Shown here: positions 22,344 to 34,545 of the stretch, one piece after another
Position numbering within the stretch: position 1 is the stretch's first letter
Layout of the letters: each line of letters opens with the position of its first letter
Source: Omphalotus guepiniiformis
Taxonomy: Eukaryota; Basidiomycota; Agaricomycetes; Agaricales; Omphalotaceae
DNA: 64,000 nucleotides
Assembly: GCA_028554645.1 (NCBI GenBank)
Contig: JAQOOI010000022.1
Location: forward strand, 1,488,001 to 1,552,000
Direction: 5' to 3'
The notes under the pieces: generated by a model
What the model saw: only the letters and a program-made list of their open reading frames with translations
Told to the model about the DNA's origin: nothing
Databases searched by the model: none
Position numbers and translations under genes: made by a program

Positions 22344-23616
22344 TCAAGTGCTTACATCTGAACCTGAATCTTCATCCATAGGCATCGTCACAATATTCGT
22401 CTGTGAAACCGGAGCAGGTATTGGTTGCGGATTCATAATTGAGATGCCAGGTGGAGAAGGACTCTCCAAAAATAGCCTTATTAACACGGTTTCTAGAGCA
22501 GCTACACTAGCAGTGGGATACGTGAAGGTTCTGGCGTGCTGCCGAACAGAATTGAATAGAGTTTCCATGTTTTGCCACCGGTCTTGAGAAAACCCATCGC
22601 CTGCTTGAGGAGGTGGGGCAGGAGGTGTGTACGGGTACTGCGCCCGATAGGTGTACTGTGGGGCGGGCTGATACGAAGGCTGGGCGGGAGGGAGCGGGGC
22701 AATCATGGATATAGCAGATGAATATGATGCGGGGGGTGGTTGAGGAACAGGCGAAGACTCCGGAGCAGGTGCTGGCGTAGCGGGCCTGGAATCGTCACTG
22801 GCGAACTTTGGCTGCTTCCTTGACTTGTCCTTCTCTGCAGCAGCTTTACGCCCACGGCGAGTGAATGGAAGATTAGCAGGTCCAATCTCATGTGAATGCT
22901 GAGAATTGTCTTGAAAGCGAATTAGTTCACAAATCACATTCGAGCAAACCCTGAAAGCTTACAGCATGCCCGGACTTCGTCTGTGTCAAAATATGTCTTA
23001 AAGCTGATAGATGCAGGGCAGCCTTGGCCTTCCAACTATAAAGATAAGAGTCAAAAGGTATTGCCTATATAAGTAATACAAACTACGCACCTTTCGACTG
23101 GGGACTTTTCTGACCCGTTCAGGGTGCTTTTTCACATATTTCTTCCTTCCGCTCCGCGAATGGCGAGCACAAACCAATTTGGTATGATCTTTGAAACGTG
23201 GAGGTACTGCCTTGCTTCCATGAGTGTCACCCTTTGTAGAGGAAAAGGTAAGTGAAAAGCGACGTCAAGAGCGACCCAACGCTGAGTACCTTGACAAACT
23301 CGACGACCTGAGATTCCTCCTCTTTTTCCCGCCAAGCGTGGAACGCGTCAAGATTGGGAAAGATGAGTGTATACCCGTCATCGGCGTCTCCCGAACCGTA
23401 AGGCTGTTTTGTGCCAGATGAGGAGGAAATCTTAGATGCATTGGTGGAAAAAGAATTGTTTGTATTATCTATTACTTGAGTGGTAAATTGGGGGGAAGAA
23501 TGATTTTGCTGGGATGCACCACTGATACTGGGTGTAGTACTCTGATGGTGAACAAGATGAGGTGGCAGCGGCTGATGCATGGCCATCTCGCCTAGACGAA
23601 AATGCTGAAAGCTCAT
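22344..23616 (-). CDS. FAR1-like (WRKY-GCM1 type) DNA-binding domain protein
   Basis: Probable transcription regulator of 368 residues (exons 23616-23290, 23231-23091, 23035-22963, 22909-22344). Residues about 80-200 have the FAR1 zinc-domain pattern: FHAWREKEEESQVVEFVK, then KLVCARHSRSGRKKY, GCPASISFKTY, and RACYNSQHSHEIG with the last His residues of the metal site. A basic KKYVKKHPERVRKVPSRK stretch could contact DNA. The C-terminal half is Pro/Tyr-rich and disordered (TYRAQYPYTPPAPPP), with a helical segment near the end. Such FAR1-domain proteins are common in basidiomycetes and mostly uncharacterised. Start taken at MSFQHFRLG, the first in-frame ATG. Confidence 0.75.
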
Positions 23617-23890
23617 TGCTTTGTGGGGCAGCAAACTGCAGAGGCACCAAGTAGAGGTATGCGCGGTTAGACTTTCAGGATAAAATCGTGGAAATCGAAT
23701 TCATTTTCGCGAAGATCTGTGCAAACATCCTCTGTCACCCCGTGACATCTAGGTCACATCAATTACCGAGTCCCCGACTCCGCCCTGATCTGCGCAAATA
23801 ATTTTCCATGCAAAAGTCCTTTGATTATGCTATTTAATGTCCCAGTCCTATGTATGGTAGCGAATGTGTGATCGCAGCGCGTAAATGTGT

Positions 23891-25361
23891 CTACACTACG
23901 CTGTATGCGCCTACTACGATGCCGAATACCACCGTGAGAGCTGATACCAGCTGCTGGGTATTCGCTTGCATCCCGAGTGCATGGTTTGAACTCGAGGAAG
24001 ATGACGAACTTGAAGAGGTGCCTGTTTGAGGCTGCGCAATAGCTTTCGCGCTGTAAGTAACTCCATTGGCTGTAGCAGCCACTTCAAAAACGGACCCGTT
24101 TCCATATTCGTAGAACTAAATGAGATGATCTATCTTCAGCGCTCCGTCGGACACCAAGAGAGAAAAACTTACGTCGACGAGCAAGAAATTCGGAGCCTTA
24201 CCAACAGAAGACTCGCACGTTGCCACCTGTGCGCCAAGAGACCCTGTTCCAGAAACAGCATTGGTCTCGTTGGCCTGGTCTACATCGGGTGCTGCTTGGC
24301 CCAGAATCACTTGATCCAAGAAGTGATTAATGAGGAACATCTGCGTAGTCGTATCGCCTTTGGTGCGGTTCACACTGCAGTCAAACGCATTGACGTCCGT
24401 CACATCAAAAGCCGTTTCCCAAACGTTCGTGAATTCATCGAGTAAGTAGGGCACTGAAGTTATGTCAGCAGCGTTGTCTAAGAATGTCACCAAGCGTGTG
24501 TTATTGTCGATCATAGATCCAAGGCTTGGCCATGAAGATGCTGTCAGTGTTGCGCTTCCAGGTGCGTAAGACAAGGTATCAAGCCCAGCTGCTTCGAAAA
24601 CGGGGGCATATACGGTAGGCGCCAAGTTGTCAATGTTCACGATGAGTAATGTCACAACTGCGGAGTATTTATTCCTATCATAACTAAAATTATTACAGCA
24701 CGAGGAAACCGCACCATCGTTCGTATTTTCGTCCATCCACGACTTGACTAGGAAACGTAGAAACATTAATAGATGCGAGAAGTGGCACAACAATTGGATT
24801 CACCTTGTTTGAGGTAATCTTCCAAAGTTCCTCCATTATAAAGCGACTTTGGGTCAAATTCAGTCACCCTTATCCAGGTCTAAGGAAATCAGCCCACTCA
24901 CGCAAGAGGTATGGCAAAGCTGGATTGTACCGCTATTGTTGTGAGCTTGCATTTGCAGCATCCGGACACCGTCCGTGAGCTGCTGCGTCACTGTTTACAC
25001 TTCAACTATTTGCCGTCGCAAAACTAATTACTGCGCACCGTTCCAATCCTGGTTCACGGCAACTGAGGATAGATGTAAGACTCAGCGTTCATCTGTTCAA
25101 TCCAAAAGCATCTTCAACGCACGATTGTTTGTTCCAACTGCGTAAGAGTCGTGCGCGCCAACGAATGAGATGTTACCGTAGCTTCTGTCACAAAACTGGA
25201 CAACCTCAGCATTCTTAGGCGCGTTATGATAGAAGTACACAAAACTCGCTGTATCCATTACATATGGTGGCCCGACGAACAACAGAAGCAGCAGTAGCAT
25301 GTAGAGGTGAAAGCACCAAAGCCGCTGCGACCCGCACAATACGCTTTGTAGAAAGAAGCAT
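23891..25361 (-). CDS. GPI-anchored PLC-like phosphodiesterase
   Basis: Protein of the PI-PLC X-domain-like TIM-barrel superfamily, 364 residues in eight exons (25361-25239, 25195-25123, 25062-25039, 24990-24902, 24846-24804, 24747-24715, 24657-24173, 24115-23891). A signal peptide covers about residues 1-26. Then come GNISFVGAHDSYAVG with the conserved His-Asp, VRMLQMQAHNN, LCHTSC, and VVTLLIVNIDN. The C-terminus has a Ser run (about 10) and a hydrophobic tail LTVVFGIVVGAYSVV without following charge, i.e. a GPI signal. Substrate unknown; many fungal members lack Ca-binding residues and may not be phospholipases. The first intron is odd: with GT-AG ends it leaves FCFC, while excision between two AGTTTTGTG copies would leave one FC. 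Confidence 0.85.
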
Positions 25362-25498
25362 AACAAATTAGATGAGAAATGAGATTTGTTGTAGGTATAT
25401 GTATAGATCGAGAGCAGATTGTTGTAAAGAAAGACAGGGAATTAGAAACTAGAGTAGGAGAAAGGTGAAAGGAATGAATACAAGCGCAGCTCAATTAC
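25362..25498 (-). promoter_or_regulatory. PLC-like gene promoter cut by the LINE insertion
   Basis: Only 137 bases separate the PLC-like ATG from the LINE target site. The stretch is rich in purines on the plus strand, a typical pyrimidine-rich 5' region for the minus-strand gene. Without the 6.7-kb element, this and 32254-32354 would form one divergent promoter of about 250 bp shared with the reductase gene. Confidence 0.5.
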
Positions 25499-25511
25499 AT
25501 ATGGAGCCGCT
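25499..25511. repeat. 5' target site duplication of the LINE
   Basis: ATATGGAGCCGCT, identical to 32241-32253 at the other end of the element. The flanking bases differ (C before this copy, A of the tail before the other). Confidence 0.9.
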
Positions 25512-25528
25512 CATCGCCGGACCTTGAC

Positions 25529-27310
25529 TTGTTACCTGCATCACCTCGAAACTTTCCCACGATCTTCTTAAAAAAAAGGAGAGCGCCAGGAAGTCGAAAA
25601 GTGCTTTCGTATACAAATCGAGTAGTAGGCAATACAGAAAAAAGTAACACAAAATGGACGACGGAAACAGACCCCCCGACCCCAATAAAACCCCCAAAAA
25701 ACCAAACAGAAACACCCACGACAGAACGAACTGCCGGTTCGCCATCGCCTGCACCTGTCTCCTCCAAAACAACCATCTCCACAGCACGAGCTAACGCCAT
25801 CCCTTACCCTCGCCCACCAGCGTCCCCGGAAGCAGGAACAACTCTCGAACGCACCCTTACCTCTAGACCCGCATCAGCTCTAAGCACTACATCGTCTCAG
25901 CAAACCCAGTCCTCGCAAGCAGAAGCATGGGTAGAACGGATGTACGAAAACCAGGACCAGACCGAAGTCACCATGGCACACGAGGAAAAGAACTCCTTTG
26001 TTTGACAGATTCACTAACAGACATGGACGAAACCTTTACCAATCGATACAGGACCTAACCGAGGAGATCAACCAGGGATGGGCGGCTGGATACCTCTCAC
26101 CTATAGACATCCAACTACTCGCCGAACCTGTACAAACCCTAACACATCAACTTGATGCTACATGGGACACCAACACGACAAGCCGACGAATGGACAAGAT
26201 GGAACAGGAAACACAGAGTGGATATAAGGAAATTCGTGAGATGTTAACCTCCTACTTCCAAAAAGCTGACGCTCGCGCTTTGAGAACCGAACAAGCGATT
26301 GACGAAGTCAGGAGAGACATCCAAACTGCAGAACCCTCCAACAACCCCACCACGAAGAACAGCTACGCATACCGTACAGCCCACACGAAACAGAACACGG
26401 CCCAACTGCCTACCCCAACCCACGGACAGAAAACCCCCGTACGAGAAGAACGCTTGATCCTCAACTTCAACGGCAAGGTCCCGAAGGAGGCCCAACGTTC
26501 CAACTTCAGCATTGTCACCGATATTAACACCATCCTCAGCCTAAGCCCAGATGCCGGCGAATTACGAGTCGCATCAGTCAAATGGAACTACAAAGGTAAT
26601 GCAATACTTGCAGCGCTACCCGGCCAACGTGCGTCAGACCTCCTCCCATGGTACAAACTTTTTCTACATGCCTTCTCGGAGCACCCATCCGAGCCCGACT
26701 TGGTACAGACAAACGGACAGGTGGCACAAAATCATGGTAGATGGTGTCTATACAGGCCCCGCCAGGACGATGCCGGATCACTCAGAGAGAGTCGCCTGTT
26801 CACTCCCGACGAACTCACAGATGAAATCGAACGTTTCAACGGCTCCGAGTTGGCGAACATTCGACCCCAGCTGGTCATGATGCCCCGCTTTGTTTGCCCT
26901 GCTCGGGAACTACTGAGAAAAGGTGAATCTTCAATTGTGTTCGCAGTTAAAGATGAAATGCTGGCAAAATACATCCTTCAGGACCTAAGAACGCTGAACC
27001 TCTTTGGCCGCCAATGCAAGGTGCGACCATTCGCCGACCGGCCCCAGTCCCCAGATGCTTCAACTGCCAGGAACTCGGCCACCTGGGAAACACCTGCAAG
27101 AAACCCCGACGTTGCTGTTGGTGCGGGGAGAACCACAACGAAGAAGCCCACCTACTCACATGCTCCAACTGCCGAGCTGAAGCAGAGGCGGAAGGGATAG
27201 ACTTCACACCCAATAACTTCCAGGCAGGCAAGCTAGTGTCGTGTTCACACAAACTCAACTGTGTGAACTGTAGCAAAAATCCAGGGAGCAGACTCACATC
27301 ACCGTGCTGA
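25529..27310 (+). pseudogene. LINE ORF1, gag-like, with frameshifts
   Basis: RNA-binding ORF1 protein read in at least three pieces (to 26005, 25998-27200, 27014-27310). The middle piece has a charged helical region (MDKMEQETQSGYKEIREML) and a conserved core with LNFNGKVPKEAQRSNFS and MMPRFVCPARELLRKGESS. The last piece carries zinc knuckles CFNCQELGHLGNTC and CWCGENHNEEAHLLTC. The frame moves by one near 26000 and again near 27015-27060; with these joins it would be a normal Tad-type ORF1. The likely start is the ATG at 25654, which itself soon runs off frame. Confidence 0.75.
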
Positions 27311-27636
27311 TGACCGCAACTGCCCAGACCGTCTTCGCCGCCTTCGGGTTTGCGCGCGATAACAACCGACCTCCTAAACCAACCAACCACCACTTCCACT
27401 CCACACCCCAACCGAACTCTGCAAATTGTGATCAACCACTTGGGACCCCAAACCAACGCAACGCGAGGCAAAGAAGGCTAAGCGCAATGCACCTCCCCAT
27501 CCCACCACCACCCCTGCCTATCACTCCCCTGCCTCTACCAACTCCTTCGCCGCCATCGATCCCGACCTATTGCCTACATCAGGGGGACTCTCAGAATCCG
27601 CGCATGCTGCTCACACTGATGTCGACATGAACCCTA

Positions 27637-30600
27637 ATGTCTGAACAACCCCACCACTACATCCGCGTTGCGCAGCTGAATGCCAACAAGAAAAAACTCC
27701 CTGTTGACACCCTCCTAAACCAACACATCCACACCTTTGATATGATACTGATTGAGGAACCTAACTGGGGATTCATTGGAGCCTCAGGCGACAAAGACAT
27801 CCAGGGGGTTACCACAACTCCTCAGCATGGACCCCGATCTCGCCCACCTCTGCCATTCCCCCGAAACCCGACCTCGCACCTACGCATTCATACGACGCGA
27901 CTGCTCAGCTGCGGTTACCCTCAGAGCAGAACAAGCTCCGGACCGCGACATCCAGGTTCTGGATGTTACGCTTCCGGGCCAGAAGACAACAACATATGTA
28001 CATGTATACAACGACCCACGCTTAGGCCGACAGCAAGCCATGTGGAGGCTACGCAATATGAACCTCCCAACGGACCGACCTGTCATCATCACCGGCGACG
28101 CCAACCTAAGCCACTCGAGATGGGCAAGAGGGTCAGCCAAACGCAACACAATCACCGACGAAATAGTAGAATGGCTTGACGACCATGGTTTCGTCCTTCA
28201 GAACAAAAAAGGCATTCCCACCCACTTCCCACACGATCCAGTAAAACACCCCTCCGTAATTGATCTCACCTGGACAAACCAACACTCCATCACAGAAGGG
28301 ACCATCCGAGATTGGGCGATTGACGCAGACTTGGCATATGGCTCAGACCACGCAGCCCTCAAATGGGATCATCATCCAGCTACCCCACCAGTGGACAAAC
28401 ACCTGCGGGGTGAAGTACTGCATGAAAGAGGTTGACCCGAAGAACTGGAAAGCAAAAATTTGGTGAAACATTGGCTAACCATGATATAGATCTCGCACCA
28501 CTGGGCAACACGGCTGACGTCCTGACAAATGACCAGCTGGACAAGGCAGCAGAGGCCGTCCTCGAGGCAATGCAAGAAGCAACTGCGGCGATAGCACCAG
28601 AACGGAAAACTAGCCCTCTGCGAAACCATGGTGGAACAAATCAATTTCATCTGCACTTAACCGCGTACAAACAGCCAAAAGAGCTGCACGCAATCACCGT
28701 CTAAGCCATGGACACGCTGACGTTTTAAGTTACAGACCTCAGCGAAACATGAGGAAAGCTTTGCAAAACGACTTATACGATGGACCAAGAAGAAGTGGGC
28801 GACCGACACGATCGAACGAGCAGTGCCCAATGAGATATGGGGCTTTCGAAAGTGGTCCTCGCTGGTGAACGCCACTACCCCATGCCCTCAATCAAGCGCC
28901 GTGACGGAACACAAGCCTCAACTGTGGAGGAGAAAAGCGAAGCTCTTCGCGAAGAGCTATACCAAACCAACAACCAAAATTACCAGATGAGTACCCTATC
29001 AACCTGACTGATACACTACCCGGTGATCTCCCATTTACAGACGTCACGGAGACGGAAATCGAAGAAGCGATCAAGGATACTAGCAACAACTCTGCACCAG
29101 GCAATCCCAACAATCGTACCGACAGGTGAAGTGGGCCTTCGAGACCCAACGTGAACTCCTAGTCAGCCTATTCCGGCACTGCCTTCGAGCAGGATATCAT
29201 CCAAAAGCCTGGCGAAAAGCAATAGCAGTAGCACTACTACGAAAACCTCGCAAAACCGACTACTCCAATCCACGAGCTACCGCCTTATCACCCTCCTGGA
29301 GTGCTTGGGCAAAATCCTGGAGAAGATTGTCGCACACCGACTGACCTTTCTTGCAGCAAACACCACCATCCCCTTGCCCAACAATTTGGAAGTCGGGCAG
29401 GATACTCAACAGCTGATGCTGTCCTTGCGTTTGTCAACGATGTGCAGGCGGCTTGGAACATGGGCCTCAAAACCTCAGCCCTCACCTTTGATATCAAAGG
29501 TTATTTTGACTTCGTAAACCCACGAACGAACAGTCTCTGAACTCCGCCGCAAAACACATCCCGCTCGAATTAGTTAAGTGGGTTTTCTCATTTCTATCCG
29601 ACAGAGAAGCTGCTGTTTGCATAGATGGCCGTCGGGGTGAAATGAAGCCTGTAGAAAATGGAATTCCCCAAGGCTCCCCAGTCCTCTCCCATCCTAGCCG
29701 CTTTCTACTCAGCCGAATTAACTCGAACTTCTCGAATGCCGCACCCAGTACACGCCCACCACTACCAACCCCATCTCACCAGCAAACGCGTTCATGTATG
29801 TAGACGACGGCATGGTATACGTCGCAAGCAGCAACCTGGACGAAAACAACAAAACCCTCACCAGAATCTGGAATTACACAATCGGCCCCTGGTGCAAAAA
29901 AGTGGGAACTCACCACGGACCTGGACAAGCGGGAACTCATGCACTATGAGCGACGCCCCAAAGGTTCAGGTCCAGCCATACGACTTGCTGACCTTGACGG
30001 CACATCTCGCACGGTCGAACCAGAGAAATCTATCAAATGGCTGGGAGTACAGTTTCGACCGACAGCTCCTTTTCAACGAACATGTCACTAACCTGGCCAG
30101 CCAAAGCGGGAAAAGCACTAGGCGCCCTAACCATGCTGGCCAACACAGTCAAAGGCCTCCATCCCTCCCAAATGCGACTGATGTACACTGCATGTGTCCT
30201 CCCTGTGATGACATATGCGAGCCCAGCTTGGTGGACCGGTAAGGCCCATCACAGAGATAAACTCGAGCGCATCCAACGTCGAGCTCTCCGCCTGATAATG
30301 CGCAGCCTTCCGCACATCACCTATCACACAGCCCTCGAATTGAAGCCCACATCCCCCCCATCAGCATACGCCTCAATGCGTTGAACCGAAGCTGTGCGCT
30401 CCGCTTCAACCGCCTTGACCCATCCACCCGGTAAATCCAACGCCTAGAACCCAAATGGTGGAAAAACAATTCAAAATACCCAGACGGCCACCACCAGTGG
30501 CATATCGCCTCCACAACAAATCTGCAACAGACGCAAAGCGAACCACCCAGCTTCAGATGCTGGCACGTCACACGAGCCCTTCCAATGAACGCCTCCAACC

Positions 30601-31838
30601 ATTCAGACCCCACCATGGCGGAAAGTACAACGAGACTTCGCCAACAGCTGTCAATCAACGGACCACCTCCACCAAACAAGAAGGTTAGCCCAAAAGTACG
30701 AGCACAGAACCTGAAGGAGAAGCACGAGATTGAGCTACGCTCCCACTTCCTCTCCTCCGAGCATCTAACATTATATACAGACGGCTCATCGATGCCTCTA
30801 TACCGAGTCCGTCGAGTAGGAGCTGGCCTTGTTGGCTACTACAAGGGTCAGGAAAACCCACAACTACGCAAACGGATAGGACTGGGTTCACGAGCCGAAG
30901 TATACGATGCGGAAATCATAGCGCTCAGCATCGCTGCTGGACGAGCAAAGAAATTCACAGCTAAGCACATTCAAATCAAACACTGGCATTTCTACTCTGA
31001 CAATGCTGCTGCAGTATCCTCCATATTTGACACATCCCCCAACCCAGGGCAGGCATACTGCTCAGCCTTCCACCGCCGGATCTCTGAATTCCTTTCAGCC
31101 TCCCCCGAACATACAGTCGAGATCTCCTGGATACCGAGCCACGTAGGCATCGACGGTAACGAGAGAGCAGACCAGCTCGCTAAAGAGGCAATCACCAAAC
31201 GCAATAAACAACCCTGGGCTGCTACTGCCAGCAACGCTATACGTCGTAATAAGGAGAAAACAATTGGAGAATGGAAGCGACAATGGGACAACCGCTCGAT
31301 CTACGGTCGCTTTGCACCCGCTAACCACCTAACTCCCACACTAAAACCCTCCGATCGCTTCAAATCCACCCCACGAGAAATCTTCGGACGGGTGTTCCAA
31401 TGTCGTACTGGACATGGTTATATAGGGGAGTACTTCCAAGATTTTGTCCCCACAAAGAACACTGACTGCCCATGTGGTGAACCCGTACAATCTAGAGAGC
31501 ATATACTCCGGAGCTGTCCCAACTACGAACCCTACCGCCACATTCTTCGCAAAGTATCAGCCGATATCTCTAATACAGACATTCTAGGATCTGCTGAGGG
31601 CAATGAAGCACTCACCGAATTCATCTCACAATCTGGAGCATTCTCCGTGACTGGGAAACCACGTCATGCTGCACCAGCTCCCTTATACACGACCCTCACA
31701 GACATATGGGAACAATGGGATATGGAGCTACAGAGAGGAGCCGAAAACCCCCCCGAAGTCGACTGGACGAAGGACTGGGAGGAAGGAGAGGAGATGTATG
31801 AGGAAGAAGAAGAAGAAGGATCACGAGAAGAGGACTAG
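27637..31838 (+). pseudogene. LINE ORF2: endonuclease, reverse transcriptase and RNase H, with frameshifts
   Basis: Remnant polyprotein. The endonuclease starts RVAQLNANKKKLPVDTLL with LIEEPNW (27637-27800). It then changes frame and continues with GDANLSHSRWARGS near 28095 and GSDHAALKW near 28340. RT fragments lie in alternating frames between 28440 and 30390: LECLGKILEKIVAHRL (about 29297), DIKGYFDFVN (about 29491), a GIPQGSP block (about 29661) and the catalytic MYVDDGMVYVAS (about 29794). RNase H is open from 30585 to 31838: YTDGSSMP, DAEIIALS, YSDNAAA and the IPSHVGIDGNERADQLAKEA block supply its catalytic acids. A CPCGEPVQSREHILRSC finger follows. At least six frame changes are needed to read the whole. 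Confidence 0.8.
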
Positions 31839-32240
31839 AGGAGCCAGACACACCCACACGACGCTGTCCGTACCAGCCCACACCCATTCAGCACCTAGGC
31901 AGGGTTTTTCCCCTACCCACGATGAAGCGAGTCAGGCCAGGAGCGCCACTTCGTAGCTGAGTGGAAGGGGTTTTTCAACCCTTGCCATCCCCATATCTTA
32001 GGCCATTGGCCAAGCGTTCGCAACCCCGCATCTCATTACGCGTCGTCACCTTGCTCGCTATTAGCTCCACACACACCAATTAGGGACCACCATCTATTAA
32101 CGTAACCTGCTGAACGGGTCGGACTAGGGCCTACGATACTTACTATACAGTATCTACCGCTCATAGTTCCCGCCCCCGCACCTTGGTACTTAGCCTTACC
32201 TGCTAGCGGTAACACAAGAATTAAAAAAAAAAAAAAAAAA

Positions 32241-32253
32241 ATATGGAGCCGCT
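32241..32253. repeat. 3' target site duplication of the LINE
   Basis: Second copy of ATATGGAGCCGCT directly after the poly(A) tail; pairs with 25499-25511. Confidence 0.9.
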
Positions 32254-32354
32254 GCCGACCGCGGGGATCGCGTTTGATTACATCAGCAAGTGCGAAATTT
32301 GAGTCCACCACCTCTCTGAATCTGAGTTGATTTTCGCAGATTCGATATTCGCAG

Positions 32355-33387
32355 ATGTCGTCCGTCGTCTTAATCACTGGCTGCTCTGCTGGAGGGATTG
32401 GATTTTCGCTGTACAATTGCACCTTGTCGTTCCCAATATAAATGGACACTGACTGTCATGACCTAGTTGCGAGGAGTTTGCCCAGCGAGGCTGCAAAGTC
32501 TATGCTACCGCTCGGAATCCCCTTAAGATGGACGGTCTCAGCAGCGCTAATATCGAGAAGCTGAGCTTGGACGTCACGAACGACGAAGACGTCAAGCGGG
32601 TCGTTCAATATATCACAGAAAAGGAAGGCAGAATAGATATCGTCGTAAACAACGCCGGGATGGTTCGTCAGTCCTCGTCTCACGATCCGTCTCACAACTC
32701 TAATGTGCAATAGATGGCCGCTGGTTTGTCTAATATTCTGCCACTATGCAGGGTATCTGACCCACTAAATAGGCGCTCTGCTTGACCAGACGATGGAGAC
32801 CGTTCAGGACGCCTTCAATACGAACACCTATTCCGTTCTCCGAGTTGCCAAGGCTGTAGTACCGTTCATGGCGGCTCGCAAACGAGGCTTGCTCGTAAAC
32901 ATAGGATCCGTCGTGGGCGATACGTGAGTCCACCACTGACGACATCGAACATGTTCATCTAAATTTATCCACTGACAGAGCTGTTCCTTGGAATGGCCTT
33001 TATTCAGCGACCAAGTCTGCCGTGCACATGATAAGCGAAATTTTGAGCATGGAATGCAGACCATTCAACATATCTATCATGAATGTAGAGCCTGGGGCAG
33101 TCCAGTCAAACATATCAAGCAACCAAAATGCCAAGTTCAGCCTTCCTGACGGCTCTCTGTATAAGGCCTTTCTCCCAAACATTGTTCAAAGGATCAACGC
33201 CAGCCAAGGCTCGAAGGCGATGCCCGCCGATCAATTCGCCAAGATTGTCGTGTCGAAAGCCTTGAGTAAATCGCCTCCACTTCACTTGACCGCGGGAGGC
33301 AATTCGACGATTTTTACAATCTTCAAGTGGCTTCCAAAGACTTGGGTGTTAGGATTCTTATGGAGATCGTACTCCAAGAAACTGTAG
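32355..33387 (+). CDS. AYR1: AYR1-like short-chain dehydrogenase/reductase
   Basis: NADPH-dependent classical SDR, 273 residues, closest in motif layout to 1-acyldihydroxyacetone-phosphate reductase of lipid synthesis. Exons 32355-32410, 32467-32662, 32714-32723, 32773-32923 and 32979-33387. The cofactor loop TGCSAGGIG is at 8-16 and NNAGM at about 80-84. GSVVGD holds the catalytic Ser region, and YSATK supplies the Tyr and Lys near 146-150. The 10-nt third exon (ATGGCCGCTG) is needed to join NNAGM to ALLDQTMETV. A hydrophobic C-terminus (FTIFKWLPKTWVLGFLW) suggests membrane attachment, as in Ayr1 of lipid droplets and ER. The LINE ends only 114 bp upstream of the ATG, so expression may be altered. 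Confidence 0.85.
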
Positions 33388-34545
33388 AGTACCACGCTAC
33401 CTTTGTTTTCTCCGTGAACATATTTTTAATTGATTCTGCAGCATGGATTTATTCCCCGCATCATGCGAGTCTTTCTGGAGTGTTGTTATCTTTCCACCTG
33501 CCAAGGCCAAGTATCTCTAAATTGCCCGTGCCCATTCATACTGACCTACGGGACGCTTAATCATGTTCAGGGACAGCTGACCTATGTCTCCCTTCAGCCG
33601 ATCACAAACAATTAGGACCTGTGCCTCGGCCCCGCATCTCACCGGAACAGCTGCCTACTTAACGATTGAATTTCCTTCCAAGGCCAGTTCGAGCCCATGT
33701 GTCAGCCAAGACTTGCAGCTACGGGGAGTTCTGCCCCAGTGTGCCCGCTCTGCTGGTGGACACTTTCCTAATATACGAAGCCGTTCGTGCTGTCTAGCAC
33801 GGTCACTCATTCGTTTCATGCTTTTTAGCTCTTGTTTCTCATGGCCGAAGCGTTTTTGTTCAAAGTGAAGCCAGGGTGAAGACTTTTCGTTCTCTCTCAG
33901 CCAAGAACCTCGACATGGATTATGTCAAAGCGAATAAAACAAGTCAACAAGAATGGTCCATCCTCAGATCGAAAACCAAAGATCTACATTTGAACGGCAG
34001 ACATCTTGTGGATCCTGGGAAACGCAGGCTGTCTGCGATGTTGTCTTGAGAGGAATCTGTATACTGCCAGGGGTCTTTCAATATGCCAAGCCCAAGGACC
34101 GACTTTCTCGTCTTATTGCGCGTACTACCCTGTACAACCCCGTATTCGTCCGATTGTGTCTTCCGACTGCGCCACTCTAGCCATTCGAACTGCAGGCGCT
34201 ACGATGCTTCCCGTTCTCCGGTGACTTTATTGGAAGAGAAGGCTAGGCGCTCCGGCATTTTGGTAGTTGTGCATGGAACACACGTCATCTGATCCTGAAT
34301 ACACTGACATTTTAGTGTTCTCTGTGACGATTTGGTGCGAATTGAGGACATATCCTTGTCGTATTACCCTCAGCGCGGAAGTATAGCCCGGCTACGTTAG
34401 GCAGGGGCAGAGAAGAATGTTATATACATTGAATAGATGTGTGCGCCTGTGTGCTGTCACTGCTGTGCGTACGAATTTGAAAAACGAGCACGTGACGGCA
34501 GGTTGGTGTCCGGGCGGTTCGGAGGACTGGCTTTGACATAGCGCC
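33388..34545. other. 1.16-kb region without a recognisable gene
   Basis: Open frames up to about 95 codons exist, but none has family motifs and no set of exons could be spliced into one. GCCAAG, the PacC consensus hexamer, occurs at 33500, 33506, 33703, 33900 and 34085, more often than expected by chance. The last 150 bases hold the promoter of the light-chain gene. Confidence 0.45.

Larger units (their letters stand above)
25512..32240 (+). mobile_element. Full-length non-LTR retrotransposon (Tad-like LINE), frame-broken
   Basis: A 6.7-kb element flanked by a perfect 13-bp target site duplication and ending in an A-tail (A run 32223-32241). In order: a Pro/Thr-rich ORF1 with CCHC zinc knuckles, then apurinic-type endonuclease, reverse transcriptase, RNase H, and a terminal Cys/His motif, all plus strand. 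ORF1 ending in zinc knuckles plus a C-terminal RNase H is the layout of the Tad clade of fungal LINEs. The plus strand is noticeably poor in G and rich in A and C compared with the neighbouring genes. Both ORFs change frame several times, so this copy is presumably not autonomous unless the breaks are assembly errors. Confidence 0.9.
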
